A DNA stretch of 64,000 nt. Origin: an uncultured bacterium (GTDB lineage: Bacteria > Bacillota_I > Bacilli_A > RF39 > UBA660). The first letter of the stretch is position 1; each line of letters starts with the position of its first letter. The notes under the pieces were generated by a model that made no database searches, was not told where the DNA came from, and was given only the letters and a program-made list of their open reading frames with translations. Below, piece after piece: positions 52,837 through 61,463 of the stretch. The stretch covers positions 142,950 through 206,949 of the forward strand of contig CAMNUE010000002.1 in assembly GCA_946560065.1 (NCBI GenBank), read 5' to 3'. The position numbers and the translations under genes are program-made.

Positions 52837-53180
52837 TCATTTTCTCCATCGTTAGATCTAACACCATAAACCATTTTTTCAAGTTGTGATAGTCTTCTCA
52901 TAATATCAACATTGGTTACTTCTCCACCAGTTCTGTTATTAGATACAACTTCCATACTCAATTTTGAATTACGAAGCTCCTGCTTAAGATTCATAATTTC
53001 CCCAAGTAATTCAGCCTTCTCTTTTTCCAAATTATTTATAATTTCCAAAAACTGTTCGTAGTCACCAATGATAACATCCAAAAATTGATCAACCTCCTTA
53101 AGACGATATCCCCTAGTATCAATTTTAAAATCTTTATCTAGGATATCTTGAGGCATAAGAGTAATTTTATTTTGATACAT
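52830..53180 (-). CDS. gpsB: Cell division protein GpsB
   Basis: A 116-aa DivIVA/GpsB-family protein. MPQDILDKDFKIDTRGYRLKEVDQFLDVIIGDYEQFLE is the membrane-binding domain, followed by a coiled coil (about 40-80) and a C-terminal trimer-type segment (IMRRLSQLEKMVYG). It shuttles PBP1 between septum and side wall. ATG 53180 after GGTGATAATT is the likely start. Directly upstream of rnpB. Confidence 0.93.
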   Translation of the reverse strand: MYQNKITLMPQDILDKDFKIDTRGYRLKEVDQFLDVIIGDYEQFLEIINNLEKEKAELLGEIMNLKQELRNSKLSMEVVSNNRTGGEVTNVDIMRRLSQLEKMVYGVRSNDGENDN

Positions 53181-53218
53181 AATTATCACCAATCCCTTAT
53201 ATTAGTATTATGTCATTA

Positions 53219-53338
53219 TTAACCATTTTTGTCAATTGCTAACCCTTTATTTATAAGAGATACATTTAAATCTATACTCCCAACTCTCGCATTATCAATC
53301 ATTTTATTTAGTATTCTGTTAACTTCTAAAAAATTCAT
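53219..53338 (-). CDS. 39-aa hypothetical protein upstream of gpsB
   Basis: Below the track cutoff. It reads MNFLEVNRILNKMIDNARVG, then SIDLNVSLINKG and ends DKNG, after GGGTGATAAAAT. It is followed 39 bases later by gpsB in the same direction. No family recognised; the good ribosome-binding site and codon pattern support translation. The remaining 53339-53557 holds AT-rich sequence and the recU promoter region; nothing else was seen. Confidence 0.5.
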   Translation of the reverse strand: MNFLEVNRILNKMIDNARVGSIDLNVSLINKGLAIDKNG

Positions 53339-53557
53339 ATTTTATCACCCATTAAAATTATAATATAAATTAAAGAAAAAATCAGAAATATGACACAATA
53401 AGAAAAATACCTACAAAAAATAATATAAAAACTCATTTTTTTTAAATCTAAACCATATAAAAAAGAAATTGTATAATTAAAAAAAGATATATTCTTATAT
53501 ATAAAAATTTATGGTAAAAATAGTAATAATATAGTATAATTGATGATAGGTGATGAG

Positions 53558-54148
53558 ATGAACTATCCAAGTGGAGTAAAAAAAACTATCAATAATAGTG
53601 ATATAAGTTCGATAAAATCAAAAATGAGTCACAAGAACAGAGGAATGACTTTAGAAAGCGAATTAAACGTTTCTAATGAATACTACAGAGAAATAGATAA
53701 AGCTTACATTTATAAAAAACCAACACCTATAAAAATAACAAAAGTTGATTATCCTTCAAGAGATAAAACAGTTATTAAAGAAGCATTTTTCACTGTACCA
53801 TCAACCACTGACTATAATGGCTTATACAAAGGAAAATATATTGACTTTGAAGCAAAAGAAACAAAAAGTAAAACTGCTTTTTCTCTAACCAATATTCATC
53901 CCCACCAAATTAGACATTTAGAAAACATTTATAACCATTCTGGTATTGCTTTTCTAATAGTAAGATTTACAAGCTTAAATGAAACCTATCTTCTCTTTGC
54001 AAAAGATTTTTTAAACTTTATAAATGCTACTGATAGAAAATCTATACCAATTAGTTTTTTCAGAGAAAACGCATATTTAATAAAAGATGGCTATAAACCA
54101 AGAATCGATTATTTAAGAATAATTGATAACATTATTGGAGGTATATAA
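53558..54148 (+). CDS. recU: Holliday junction resolvase RecU
   Basis: A 196-aa RecU that resolves recombination junctions and segregates chromosomes. Motifs: NRGMTLESELNVSNEYY, AYIYKKPTPIKI, AFFTVPSTTDYNGLYKGKYIDFEAKET (catalytic D/E) and HPHQIRHLENIYNHSGIAFLIVRF. ATG 53558 after TAGGTGATGAG is preferred to the track start. Followed at once by the PBP gene, as in Bacillus recU-ponA. Confidence 0.95.
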   Translation: MNYPSGVKKTINNSDISSIKSKMSHKNRGMTLESELNVSNEYYREIDKAYIYKKPTPIKITKVDYPSRDKTVIKEAFFTVPSTTDYNGLYKGKYIDFEAKETKSKTAFSLTNIHPHQIRHLENIYNHSGIAFLIVRFTSLNETYLLFAKDFLNFINATDRKSIPISFFRENAYLIKDGYKPRIDYLRIIDNIIGGI

Positions 54149-54149
54149 A

Positions 54150-56906
54150 ATGCAAAAAAAAGAAATAAAAAGAAGAAAGCCTAATAATAAAAGTAGTGAC
54201 AAAAAAAGTAGTTCTTCATCAAATTCTTCAAAAAATATTAAAAAAAGAGTTTCTAAGAACAAAAAAATGGATACCAATTTAAAAATAGCTATGGTTTTAG
54301 CTTGTATTGCTATACTACTAACGTCATATCTAATATTAGGAATCGAGTTAACTATCATTGTAGGTATAATGCTAGTTATCATTGGTGGCATAGCTTGGTT
54401 ACTAAAAAGAGCAGGCAATAAAACCAAACAAAGAAAAATAATAAATATTATCCTGATTATAGGTTTGATAATTGGAATAATCTGCTTAATTGCTTTTAGC
54501 GTTTTCCTAGTCTACGTTAAAACTCAAGCAGATCCAAAATTTGAAACAGTAAAACTTAATACTGCCGAATTAACAAGAATCTTTGATAAAGATGGTAATG
54601 AAATTGCAAAATTAGGATCAGAAAAAAGAGAAAAAGTTACTTATGATAAATTACCTGAAGTTCTAGTCGATGCAATCATCGCAACAGAAGATTCTAGATT
54701 CTTCCAACATAATGGTTTTGATGCACCAAGATTTTTAAAAGCAACAGTTGGACAAGTCCTAGGAAATTCCAACGCAGGTGGGGCCTCTACTTTATCAATG
54801 CAAGTTGTTAAAAATAGTTTTACCGATAAATATGGTCAAAAAACATCTGGATTAGCAGGAATTACCCGTAAATTTGAAGATATTTATCTTGCAGTATTCA
54901 AATTAGAAAAAAAATATAGTAAAGAACAAATAATTGAGTACTATGTTAATAACCACTTCTTAGGTGGAAATATTTATGGTGTTGAAGAAGCATCTAAAGC
55001 ATACTTTGGTAAAAGTGTAACTGATCTTAATCTAAGTGAAGCTGCTATACTAGCAGGGATGTTTAAATCCCCTAACTACTATCGTCCAACAGTAAATCCT
55101 AAGAATGCTACTGAAAGAAGAAAAACAGTACTATATTTGATGAAAAGACATGGCTATATTACAGAAGAAGAAGAAAGAGTTGCCAATGCAATTCCAGTTG
55201 AATCATTAACATCTGAAACAATTACAGCATCAGATAATAAATATCAAGGATACATTGATACTGTTGTTGATGAAGTAAAAGATGTTTATGGAGTTAATCC
55301 TTACACAACTCCACTACTTGTATACACAAACTTAGATACAGCAAAACAAGATGCAGTAAATTCTGTATTAAGTGGAGAAAATTATTCTTGGATAAATGAT
55401 GTTGTTCAAACAGGTGTAGCTGTTCTAGATTCTGAAACAGGAAAAATCCTAGCAATCGGAAACGGAAGAAATATTGGTTCTAGAAATAACAGCACAGCTG
55501 ATCAAACAAACTATGCAACCGAAATAGAAAGACAACCTGGATCATCAGCAAAACCACTATTTGATTATGGGCCAGGAATTGAATATAATAACTGGTCTAC
55601 ATACCAATTATTTGATGATTCAAAGTACACATATTCTAATGGACGTTCAATAAAGAACTGGGATAATGGATATTTTGGAACTATTACCTTAAGAAGAGCA
55701 TTATCAACATCACGTAATATACCTGCACTTAAAGCATTCCAACAAGTTGATAATGATAAAATAAAAGAATTTACTACTAATTTAGGATTAAACCCAGAAC
55801 TTTGTACTTCTGGATACAAATATAATAAAGAAACAGATAAATGTGTAAATATCAAAAATTCAAGTGATACAAAAGCACCTGCAAAGATTCATGAAGCTCA
55901 CTCAATTGGAGCCTTCACTGGTACTAACCCATTACAAATGGCTGGAGCTTATGCAGCATTCTCAAATGGGGGTTACTACAATGAACCATATGCAGTAAGT
56001 AAAGTTGTGTTTAGACAAACAGGCGAAACAAAAGAACACAAATCTGATAAAAAACAAGTAATGTCTGATGCAACTGCATTCATGATATCAAGTGTTTTAC
56101 AAGATGTTGCCCTAACTGGTGGAACACCTAAAAATGTTGCTTGTAAAACAGGAACTACAAACTATGATTCGACTGTTATGGACAGATATCACCTACCTGG
56201 AGACGCAATCAGAGATTCATGGGTTGTTGGATATTCGACAAAAACAGTTATTGGTATGTGGTATGGTTACGATTATCTAGACAAAAATGGTGAATATGTC
56301 CTACATAATGTACCAGCAACAATTCAAAAAGATAAATTATTTAACGCATTAGTTAACTCTGGAGCAATGGAATCAAATCGTGAAGAATTCAAAGAACCAT
56401 CAAGTGTTGTAAAAGTTGCTGTAGCGCCAGGAAGTAATCCTGCTAAATTAGCAGTACCTGGAGGCGGAGCAATTTATGAATACTTCAAAAAAGGCTATGA
56501 ACCAACAGAGTATGATACAAGAAATTATAAAATTAATGCCCCAGGAAATTTAAGAGTTACAGAATCCGGAAATAGAGTTTCCCTATCATGGTCAGATGTT
56601 GACCCAGGAGCATTAAAAAATGACTCTCTAGGAAAATGGGGATACAATATATATAAAGATGGTGTATTTATTAGTTGGACAGACAAGACATCTTATAGCT
56701 TCACACCTGATGGAAGTATCTATGGAACATATAAAGTTGTTGGAAGCTATAAATCATCAAGCGAAGTTCAAAGTGAAGCTGCAACCAAAAGATTAGAAAA
56801 AGCTAAAGAAGAAGAACCTAAACCAGAAGAAACAGAAAAACCAACTCCTACTCCATCTCCAAAACCAAGTGATGACCCAACAACAAAACCTACTGGAACA
56901 CCGTAA
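54150..56906 (+). CDS. ponA: Class A penicillin-binding protein (PBP1A)
   Basis: A 918-aa bifunctional peptidoglycan synthase. A basic, Ser/Lys-rich N-terminus, membrane helices (about 40-75 and 92-118), then the GT51 glycosyltransferase (EDSRFFQHNGFD, GASTLSMQVVKN, NHFLGGNIYGVEEAS) and the transpeptidase with SSAKP (nucleophile), SRN, and KTGTT. A C-terminal FNIII-like domain (about 790-875) and a Pro/Thr-rich tail end it. The start at 54150 after GGAGGTATATAAA is one base after the recU stop; the track start lies inside recU. Confidence 0.95.
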   Translation: MQKKEIKRRKPNNKSSDKKSSSSSNSSKNIKKRVSKNKKMDTNLKIAMVLACIAILLTSYLILGIELTIIVGIMLVIIGGIAWLLKRAGNKTKQRKIINIILIIGLIIGIICLIAFSVFLVYVKTQADPKFETVKLNTAELTRIFDKDGNEIAKLGSEKREKVTYDKLPEVLVDAIIATEDSRFFQHNGFDAPRFLKATVGQVLGNSNAGGASTLSMQVVKNSFTDKYGQKTSGLAGITRKFEDIYLAVFKLEKKYSKEQIIEYYVNNHFLGGNIYGVEEASKAYFGKSVTDLNLSEAAILAGMFKSPNYYRPTVNPKNATERRKTVLYLMKRHGYITEEEERVANAIPVESLTSETITASDNKYQGYIDTVVDEVKDVYGVNPYTTPLLVYTNLDTAKQDAVNSVLSGENYSWINDVVQTGVAVLDSETGKILAIGNGRNIGSRNNSTADQTNYATEIERQPGSSAKPLFDYGPGIEYNNWSTYQLFDDSKYTYSNGRSIKNWDNGYFGTITLRRALSTSRNIPALKAFQQVDNDKIKEFTTNLGLNPELCTSGYKYNKETDKCVNIKNSSDTKAPAKIHEAHSIGAFTGTNPLQMAGAYAAFSNGGYYNEPYAVSKVVFRQTGETKEHKSDKKQVMSDATAFMISSVLQDVALTGGTPKNVACKTGTTNYDSTVMDRYHLPGDAIRDSWVVGYSTKTVIGMWYGYDYLDKNGEYVLHNVPATIQKDKLFNALVNSGAMESNREEFKEPSSVVKVAVAPGSNPAKLAVPGGGAIYEYFKKGYEPTEYDTRNYKINAPGNLRVTESGNRVSLSWSDVDPGALKNDSLGKWGYNIYKDGVFISWTDKTSYSFTPDGSIYGTYKVVGSYKSSSEVQSEAATKRLEKAKEEEPKPEETEKPTPTPSPKPSDDPTTKPTGTP

Positions 56907-56908
56907 AG

Positions 56909-56945
56909 TAAAAGAAGAATCAAATTAAAGATTCTTCTTTTTTTC
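56909..56945. terminator. Bidirectional terminator
   Basis: AAAGAAGAAT / ATTCTTCTTT stem between convergent ponA and nth. Confidence 0.9.
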
Positions 56946-57551
56946 TTTACAAATATCAATCAGTTTACACTTACTGCATTCAGGCTTAATAGCTTTACAA
57001 TGATACCTGCCAAAAAGTACCATTTGCAAATGTCTCTTAGCCCACTCCCCCTTAGGAAACTTTTTCATAAGTTTCTTCTCTATCTTTAAAACATCATCAT
57101 TTCTATAAGCTAATCCTAGACGTTTAGAAATCCTCTCAACATGCGTATCAACGGCAATTGCAGGCTCCTTATAAAATTCACTTAAAAAGACATTTATAGT
57201 TTTTCTCCCTACTCCAGGAAAAGTACTTAAAATTTCTCTATCTCTAGGAACAACACCAGAATATTCAGAATATAAAATTCGAGCAATCTCCTTAACATAA
57301 AAAGCTTTCCTTCTAAAAGAACCAACTGGTCTTATAATAGCTTCTAAGTCACTAAGAGAAGCATTCTTAAGTTTTTCTAATGTATTATACTTACCAAAAA
57401 TAATAGGAGTAACTGAATTAACTCTTTTGTCAGTAGATTGTGCGCTAAGTACAACCGCAATCAATAATTCATAATCATTATTATATAGAAGTTCACACTT
57501 TGGATTAGGAAATAGCTCATCTAAATATTCACCAATTCTATTCGTCATCAT
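56925..57551 (-). CDS. nth: Endonuclease III
   Basis: A 208-aa base-excision DNA glycosylase/AP lyase. The HhH motif LSTFPGVGRKTINVF with its catalytic Lys, the DTHVERISKRLGLA with the Asp, and the C-terminal 4Fe-4S cluster CKAIKPECSKCKLIDIC (C-x6-C-x2-C-x5-C) are visible. ATG 57548 or 57551 overlaps the dnaD stop, so the two genes are coupled; the track's TTG is unnecessary. Confidence 0.95.
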   Translation of the reverse strand: MMTNRIGEYLDELFPNPKCELLYNNDYELLIAVVLSAQSTDKRVNSVTPIIFGKYNTLEKLKNASLSDLEAIIRPVGSFRRKAFYVKEIARILYSEYSGVVPRDREILSTFPGVGRKTINVFLSEFYKEPAIAVDTHVERISKRLGLAYRNDDVLKIEKKLMKKFPKGEWAKRHLQMVLFGRYHCKAIKPECSKCKLIDICKEKKKNL

Positions 57552-58209
57552 CAAACCAATTCCATTCTACAATATCTAAATCAATATCACTATCTTTTTC
57601 TTTAGCTACATTTCTCTTACGTCTATTTTCTTCTACATCTTTAACAGTCTTAATACCAGCTTTTCCCCATTCATATAAAATCTTATCTATATATCTTAAT
57701 GTCGTAACTCCACTTAGAGTAGCCTCTTTTATAGCCTCTCTAATTAATTCTTCACTCATATTATCTTCTAACCAAGCTCTTATAATCTCATATTCAATTG
57801 GACTTAATGTTCGACCAAATTCCTTTTCTATTGTTTCAAAAATGTTAGAATTAACACTATTATCTTCCTTATTAACTTCATCAATTGTCAGTAAAGCAAT
57901 CTTATTAAAAAAGTCTTCCATTATGACAACTTCTTCCATTAAACCTTTTTCATTTTTTAAAACTTCAACTCTAATAAATTTCTTTTCAGTTAAAGAACTT
58001 ATATATCCCATAACTTCAGTAAAATCTATATTTAAAGATTCAGAAAACTTAGTAGGATCAAATAAGAATTTATCTCCAAGATTATATAAATACATAAGAA
58101 ATATAAATTCATGAATTTCTAATTTCAATTTATCTAAATTTTTAAGCAAATATATTGGTATTACAATATTACCATTCTTAAAAATATCTATTAATTTCGA
58201 ACTTTTCAT
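57538..58209 (-). CDS. dnaD: Replication initiation protein DnaD
   Basis: A 223-aa DnaD. The N-terminal winged helix (MKSSKLIDIFKNGNIVIPIYLLKN) and the DnaD/B C-terminal domain (IEKEFGRTLSPIEYEIIRAWLEDNMSEELIREAIKEATLSG) are clear. It helps load DnaC helicase. It overlaps nth, as in Bacillus dnaD-nth. Confidence 0.93.
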   Translation of the reverse strand: MKSSKLIDIFKNGNIVIPIYLLKNLDKLKLEIHEFIFLMYLYNLGDKFLFDPTKFSESLNIDFTEVMGYISSLTEKKFIRVEVLKNEKGLMEEVVIMEDFFNKIALLTIDEVNKEDNSVNSNIFETIEKEFGRTLSPIEYEIIRAWLEDNMSEELIREAIKEATLSGVTTLRYIDKILYEWGKAGIKTVKDVEENRRKRNVAKEKDSDIDLDIVEWNWFDDDE

Positions 58210-58263
58210 TTTATCATCTCCATTAACACACCTATAATATCACAATTTTAATAAATTTCAAAA

Positions 58264-58308
58264 CAACAAAAAAGAGTCTATTTAAAAAACTTAGACAAAT
58301 CAGACTCT
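58264..58308 (-). terminator. Terminator after the signal-peptide membrane gene
   Basis: AGAGTCT / AGACTCT long-loop stem followed by TTTTTTG on the minus strand; overlaps the gene end. Confidence 0.65.
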
Positions 58309-59567
58309 TCTCCATTTTTATTAGTAGTATTATTATTAGAACTCGAATTTGTATTACTAGTAGAATTAAAACTATTAAAATCAAGTCCTCCAGAACTTAT
58401 AGCAGTTCCAGAATCGCTACTCAAATTATCATGATTGCTTGATTCTTGAATACTACTATTCAAAAGACCACCAGAAGCATCACTATAACTCAAATCAACA
58501 ACATCATCTTTATTTACTTCTTCAACCAAACTATTATCTACTTGTCCATTAAAGAAACTATTATCACTGCCTGCACTATTACTAATATTAGTAACAGAAG
58601 TATTATTAATATTATTTCTCAAATTATTAGTATTTTTTATTGAAGAATCGTAATAAAATAAATCATACTTTTTAGTAATTAATTTAACAATCACAATTAC
58701 AAAAGAAATAATTGTAAGAAGATTAACTGCTTTTAATAGAATGGAAATACCTACCAAAGATAAAACACCAGATACTAAAAGACCAATTAAATAAATATTA
58801 GCAACCATTTGTCCAAAAGACAATTTCACTGATACATAATTACAACCTATAGGAAGATAAGCTAAAACTGTCTTTTTAGCATACATTCTCTTATACAAAG
58901 CATTAAGTATCATTCCATTAATAATAAATAATGCAAAGACAATTACAAGAACAATAAGAACTATCAAAAAAAACATACCATTATCTGAAAAACGATTCAA
59001 AAACGAAAAATCCATATCATTACTACTAGAACTAGAAGTAGAAGAACTAACTTTTCCATTGCTTATTTCAGAAATTGTTAAACCAGCATATTTAGTATAT
59101 CCACCTATTTGACAATACTTATTATCATCATAAACTGCAATATACTTAACATCACCAGCCAAATTATTACCTGCAAAGTAACGTTTAGTTACATTAATTG
59201 AAAATGGACTAGCTTGTAAAGAAGCCAATCTAACTCCAGAATAATCAGTATCTAAATCTTTCTTAGAGCAATAAGTCAAAAAACCTATATTTTTTTCATC
59301 TTTATCAAACAATAAAATATTAATACTTACATATTCCTTATCACTACTAATATTTTTTATTGAATTAAAAGTAATAACACTGTTTCCCTTTGAGTCAACT
59401 GCTGAATTATAAACAAAATCTTCATACAAAAATATGTCAGTAGAAACCGTAGCAGCAGAATCAACAGGAATCAACTCTTTAGTATTATAATCTTGAGCAT
59501 TAACATCAATTCTCCAATAAAAAGTTACTCCAAATATTAATAGTAAATAAACAAATAATTTCTTCAT
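58278..59567 (-). CDS. Signal-peptide protein with DUF5684-like membrane domain
   Basis: A 429-aa envelope protein. A signal peptide (MKKLFVYLLLIFGVTFYWRIDVNA), an extracellular beta domain (about 30-165), a transmembrane helix (FFLIVLIVLVIVFALFIING), then a KKTVLAYLPIGCNYVSVKL motif and two more helices like the DUF5684-type region of the gene at 6184. The C-terminus is Ser/Asn-rich, disordered and cytoplasmic. Function unknown. ATG 59567 after GAGGTGTGAT overlaps the end of cca, so they are coupled. Confidence 0.6.
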   Translation of the reverse strand: MKKLFVYLLLIFGVTFYWRIDVNAQDYNTKELIPVDSAATVSTDIFLYEDFVYNSAVDSKGNSVITFNSIKNISSDKEYVSINILLFDKDEKNIGFLTYCSKKDLDTDYSGVRLASLQASPFSINVTKRYFAGNNLAGDVKYIAVYDDNKYCQIGGYTKYAGLTISEISNGKVSSSTSSSSSNDMDFSFLNRFSDNGMFFLIVLIVLVIVFALFIINGMILNALYKRMYAKKTVLAYLPIGCNYVSVKLSFGQMVANIYLIGLLVSGVLSLVGISILLKAVNLLTIISFVIVIVKLITKKYDLFYYDSSIKNTNNLRNNINNTSVTNISNSAGSDNSFFNGQVDNSLVEEVNKDDVVDLSYSDASGGLLNSSIQESSNHDNLSSDSGTAISSGGLDFNSFNSTSNTNSSSNNNTTNKNGEESDLSKFFK

Positions 59568-59575
59568 ATCACACC

Positions 59576-60676
59576 TCATCCTTTATATTTCTCAATGATA
59601 TAACTACATATTTTATCCCTTTCATTAGAAAGCCTTCTATATAATATTTCTCTTTCAATATCATCGTAAATATCTTTCAGATACTTTCCAGGAGCCTTAT
59701 CAAGCAATTCCATAATTAATTCAGAATCAATATCAATATCATCTCTACATTTTATTACTAACGAAGAATAAGACTCTGTTATATTTTTAATATCTTTTCC
59801 CTTTATTTCTGCAGCTACACTGTTAACATATAAACCATATCTATATAATGCCATAGGATCCATATTATTTAAAATTAAAGCTGACTTGATATCTCCAATA
59901 AGTTCTAATTCATTTTTATTAAATGGATACTTATCTTCAACATCCAAAACACTCCAGATTCCAATTGAACTAGTAGTTTCCATATTAAGAATCTTATACA
60001 AATTAGGTATATCTAAATCAATATCTAATCCTAAATCTAATAATAATTGTATACCATTTTTCCTATTAGGACTAGTAAAAATTTTATCTAATTCACACTT
60101 TTTTCTATAAAATGATAAATTTCTAACTAAATGCTTTGTTTCTTTTATTGCGGAAACAATTTCATCACTTAAATCAAAATTGAAAATTGTTGCAAAACGT
60201 ACTGCTCTAAGTATTCTTAAACTATCTTCAGAAAACTTTTCATAGGCAGGACCAACAGTTCTAATTATTCTATCTTCTATATCTTGTCTTCCAGCTAAAT
60301 AATCTAGTATTTGCCCATTCTCATCCATACAAATAGTATTAATGACAAAATCTCTTCTGAGTAAATCTGCAGATAAATCATCAATATATTTAATCTCAAC
60401 TGGTCTTCTATTATCATCATACTCTATTTCTTTTCTAAAAGTTGTTATTTCAAATCTAATACCCATTTTTTCGACAATAACCGAACCATAGTCTTCATTA
60501 GGTAAACAACTATCATCAAATATTTCTTTTAACTGTTTAGGAGTAGCATTAGTAGCAATATCTATATCCTTTGACTCAATACCAATAATATAATCTCTAA
60601 CAAACCCTCCAACTATATACGCTTTATATGAATGACTCGTTATTTCTTTAAGTACTTTCAAAGAGACATCTAGCAT
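59576..60676 (-). CDS. cca: CCA tRNA nucleotidyltransferase
   Basis: A 366-aa class II nucleotidyltransferase. The active site is YIVGGFVRDYIIGIESKDIDIATNATPKQ (GG, DxD), followed by RRDFVINTICMDENG and EDSLRILRAVRFATIFN. It adds or repairs the tRNA 3' CCA, although some relatives are poly(A) polymerases. Start after AGGTGGTGATTAA. The stop is TGA, evidence that TGA is not read as Trp. Confidence 0.93.
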   Translation of the reverse strand: MLDVSLKVLKEITSHSYKAYIVGGFVRDYIIGIESKDIDIATNATPKQLKEIFDDSCLPNEDYGSVIVEKMGIRFEITTFRKEIEYDDNRRPVEIKYIDDLSADLLRRDFVINTICMDENGQILDYLAGRQDIEDRIIRTVGPAYEKFSEDSLRILRAVRFATIFNFDLSDEIVSAIKETKHLVRNLSFYRKKCELDKIFTSPNRKNGIQLLLDLGLDIDLDIPNLYKILNMETTSSIGIWSVLDVEDKYPFNKNELELIGDIKSALILNNMDPMALYRYGLYVNSVAAEIKGKDIKNITESYSSLVIKCRDDIDIDSELIMELLDKAPGKYLKDIYDDIEREILYRRLSNERDKICSYIIEKYKG

Positions 60677-60708
60677 TTAATCACCACCTAATTATATTAT
60701 AACACACC

Positions 60709-60740
60709 AAAAAGAAAAGAACCCAAATTAAGGTTCTTTT
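60709..60740 (-). terminator. Terminator after hup
   Basis: AAGAACC / GGTTCTT stem followed by TTCTTTTT on the minus strand. Confidence 0.8.
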
Positions 60741-60755
60741 TTTATAACTTCTAGA

Positions 60756-61028
60756 CTAGTTTACAGCATCTTTTAAAGCAGTTCCAGCCTTGAAAGTAAC
60801 AGCATTTCTAGCAGCAATTGTAACTGTTTCACCAGTTCTAGGATTACGTCCTTCACGAGCAGCTCTCTTAGAAACACCAAAAGTTCCAAATCCAACTAGT
60901 GGTACTTTATCTCCCTTTACTAATGCTTCAGTAATAGCAGCAAAAGTAGCATCAATAGCTCTAGTAGAGTCAGCTTTAGTTAATCCAGTAGCAGTTGCTA
61001 CAGCTTCTACTAATTCAACTTTTTTCAT
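60756..61028 (-). CDS. hup: DNA-binding protein HU
   Basis: A 90-aa HU: KVELVEAVATATGLTKADSTRAIDATFAAI and the DNA-wrapping arm RAAREGRNPRTGETVTI. It is the standard nucleoid protein at standard length. Start after GGGAGGTAAATAAATT. Monocistronic. Confidence 0.97.
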   Translation of the reverse strand: MKKVELVEAVATATGLTKADSTRAIDATFAAITEALVKGDKVPLVGFGTFGVSKRAAREGRNPRTGETVTIAARNAVTFKAGTALKDAVN

Positions 61029-61112
61029 AATTTATTTACCTCCCTATTTTTAATTAAGCATGTGTTATGCTTACATATTAAAATTATCATGTTTTATAAC
61101 AAAATGCAAGAA

Positions 61113-61463
61113 TTATGCACTAAATTTACCAAGTTTTTCATTAATTCCACTAAGTAAAGCAATAACATGTCCTATTGCAAAGATAATTATTGATACTAAT
61201 AAGCTAACAAACCAAATAGAAAGCATCAAAGAAAAATTAAATTCATTTACCAAGCACGTATCAGAATAATAATAAGATGTAGCCTCACATGTAGAAAATA
61301 AATTACCAAATATAATTCCCAAAAAGAAGAAAACAATAAATAAACCAATAGCAAACATTTGATAAAAGTTGAATTTATGCTTTTTTACTTCTTTAGATAT
61401 AGTACTTACACTTACTTTAGGAAAATCCTCTTTTTCCTTTGTTATTTCATCAAATAAATCCAT
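61113..61463 (-). CDS. Small membrane protein
   Basis: A 116-aa protein with an acidic/Lys-rich cytoplasmic N-terminus (about 1-33) and two transmembrane helices (about 35-55 and 78-103). No family recognised. Its ATG directly follows the stop of the 420-aa repeat gene, so the two are coupled. Confidence 0.55.
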   Translation of the reverse strand: MDLFDEITKEKEDFPKVSVSTISKEVKKHKFNFYQMFAIGLFIVFFFLGIIFGNLFSTCEATSYYYSDTCLVNEFNFSLMLSIWFVSLLVSIIIFAIGHVIALLSGINEKLGKFSA

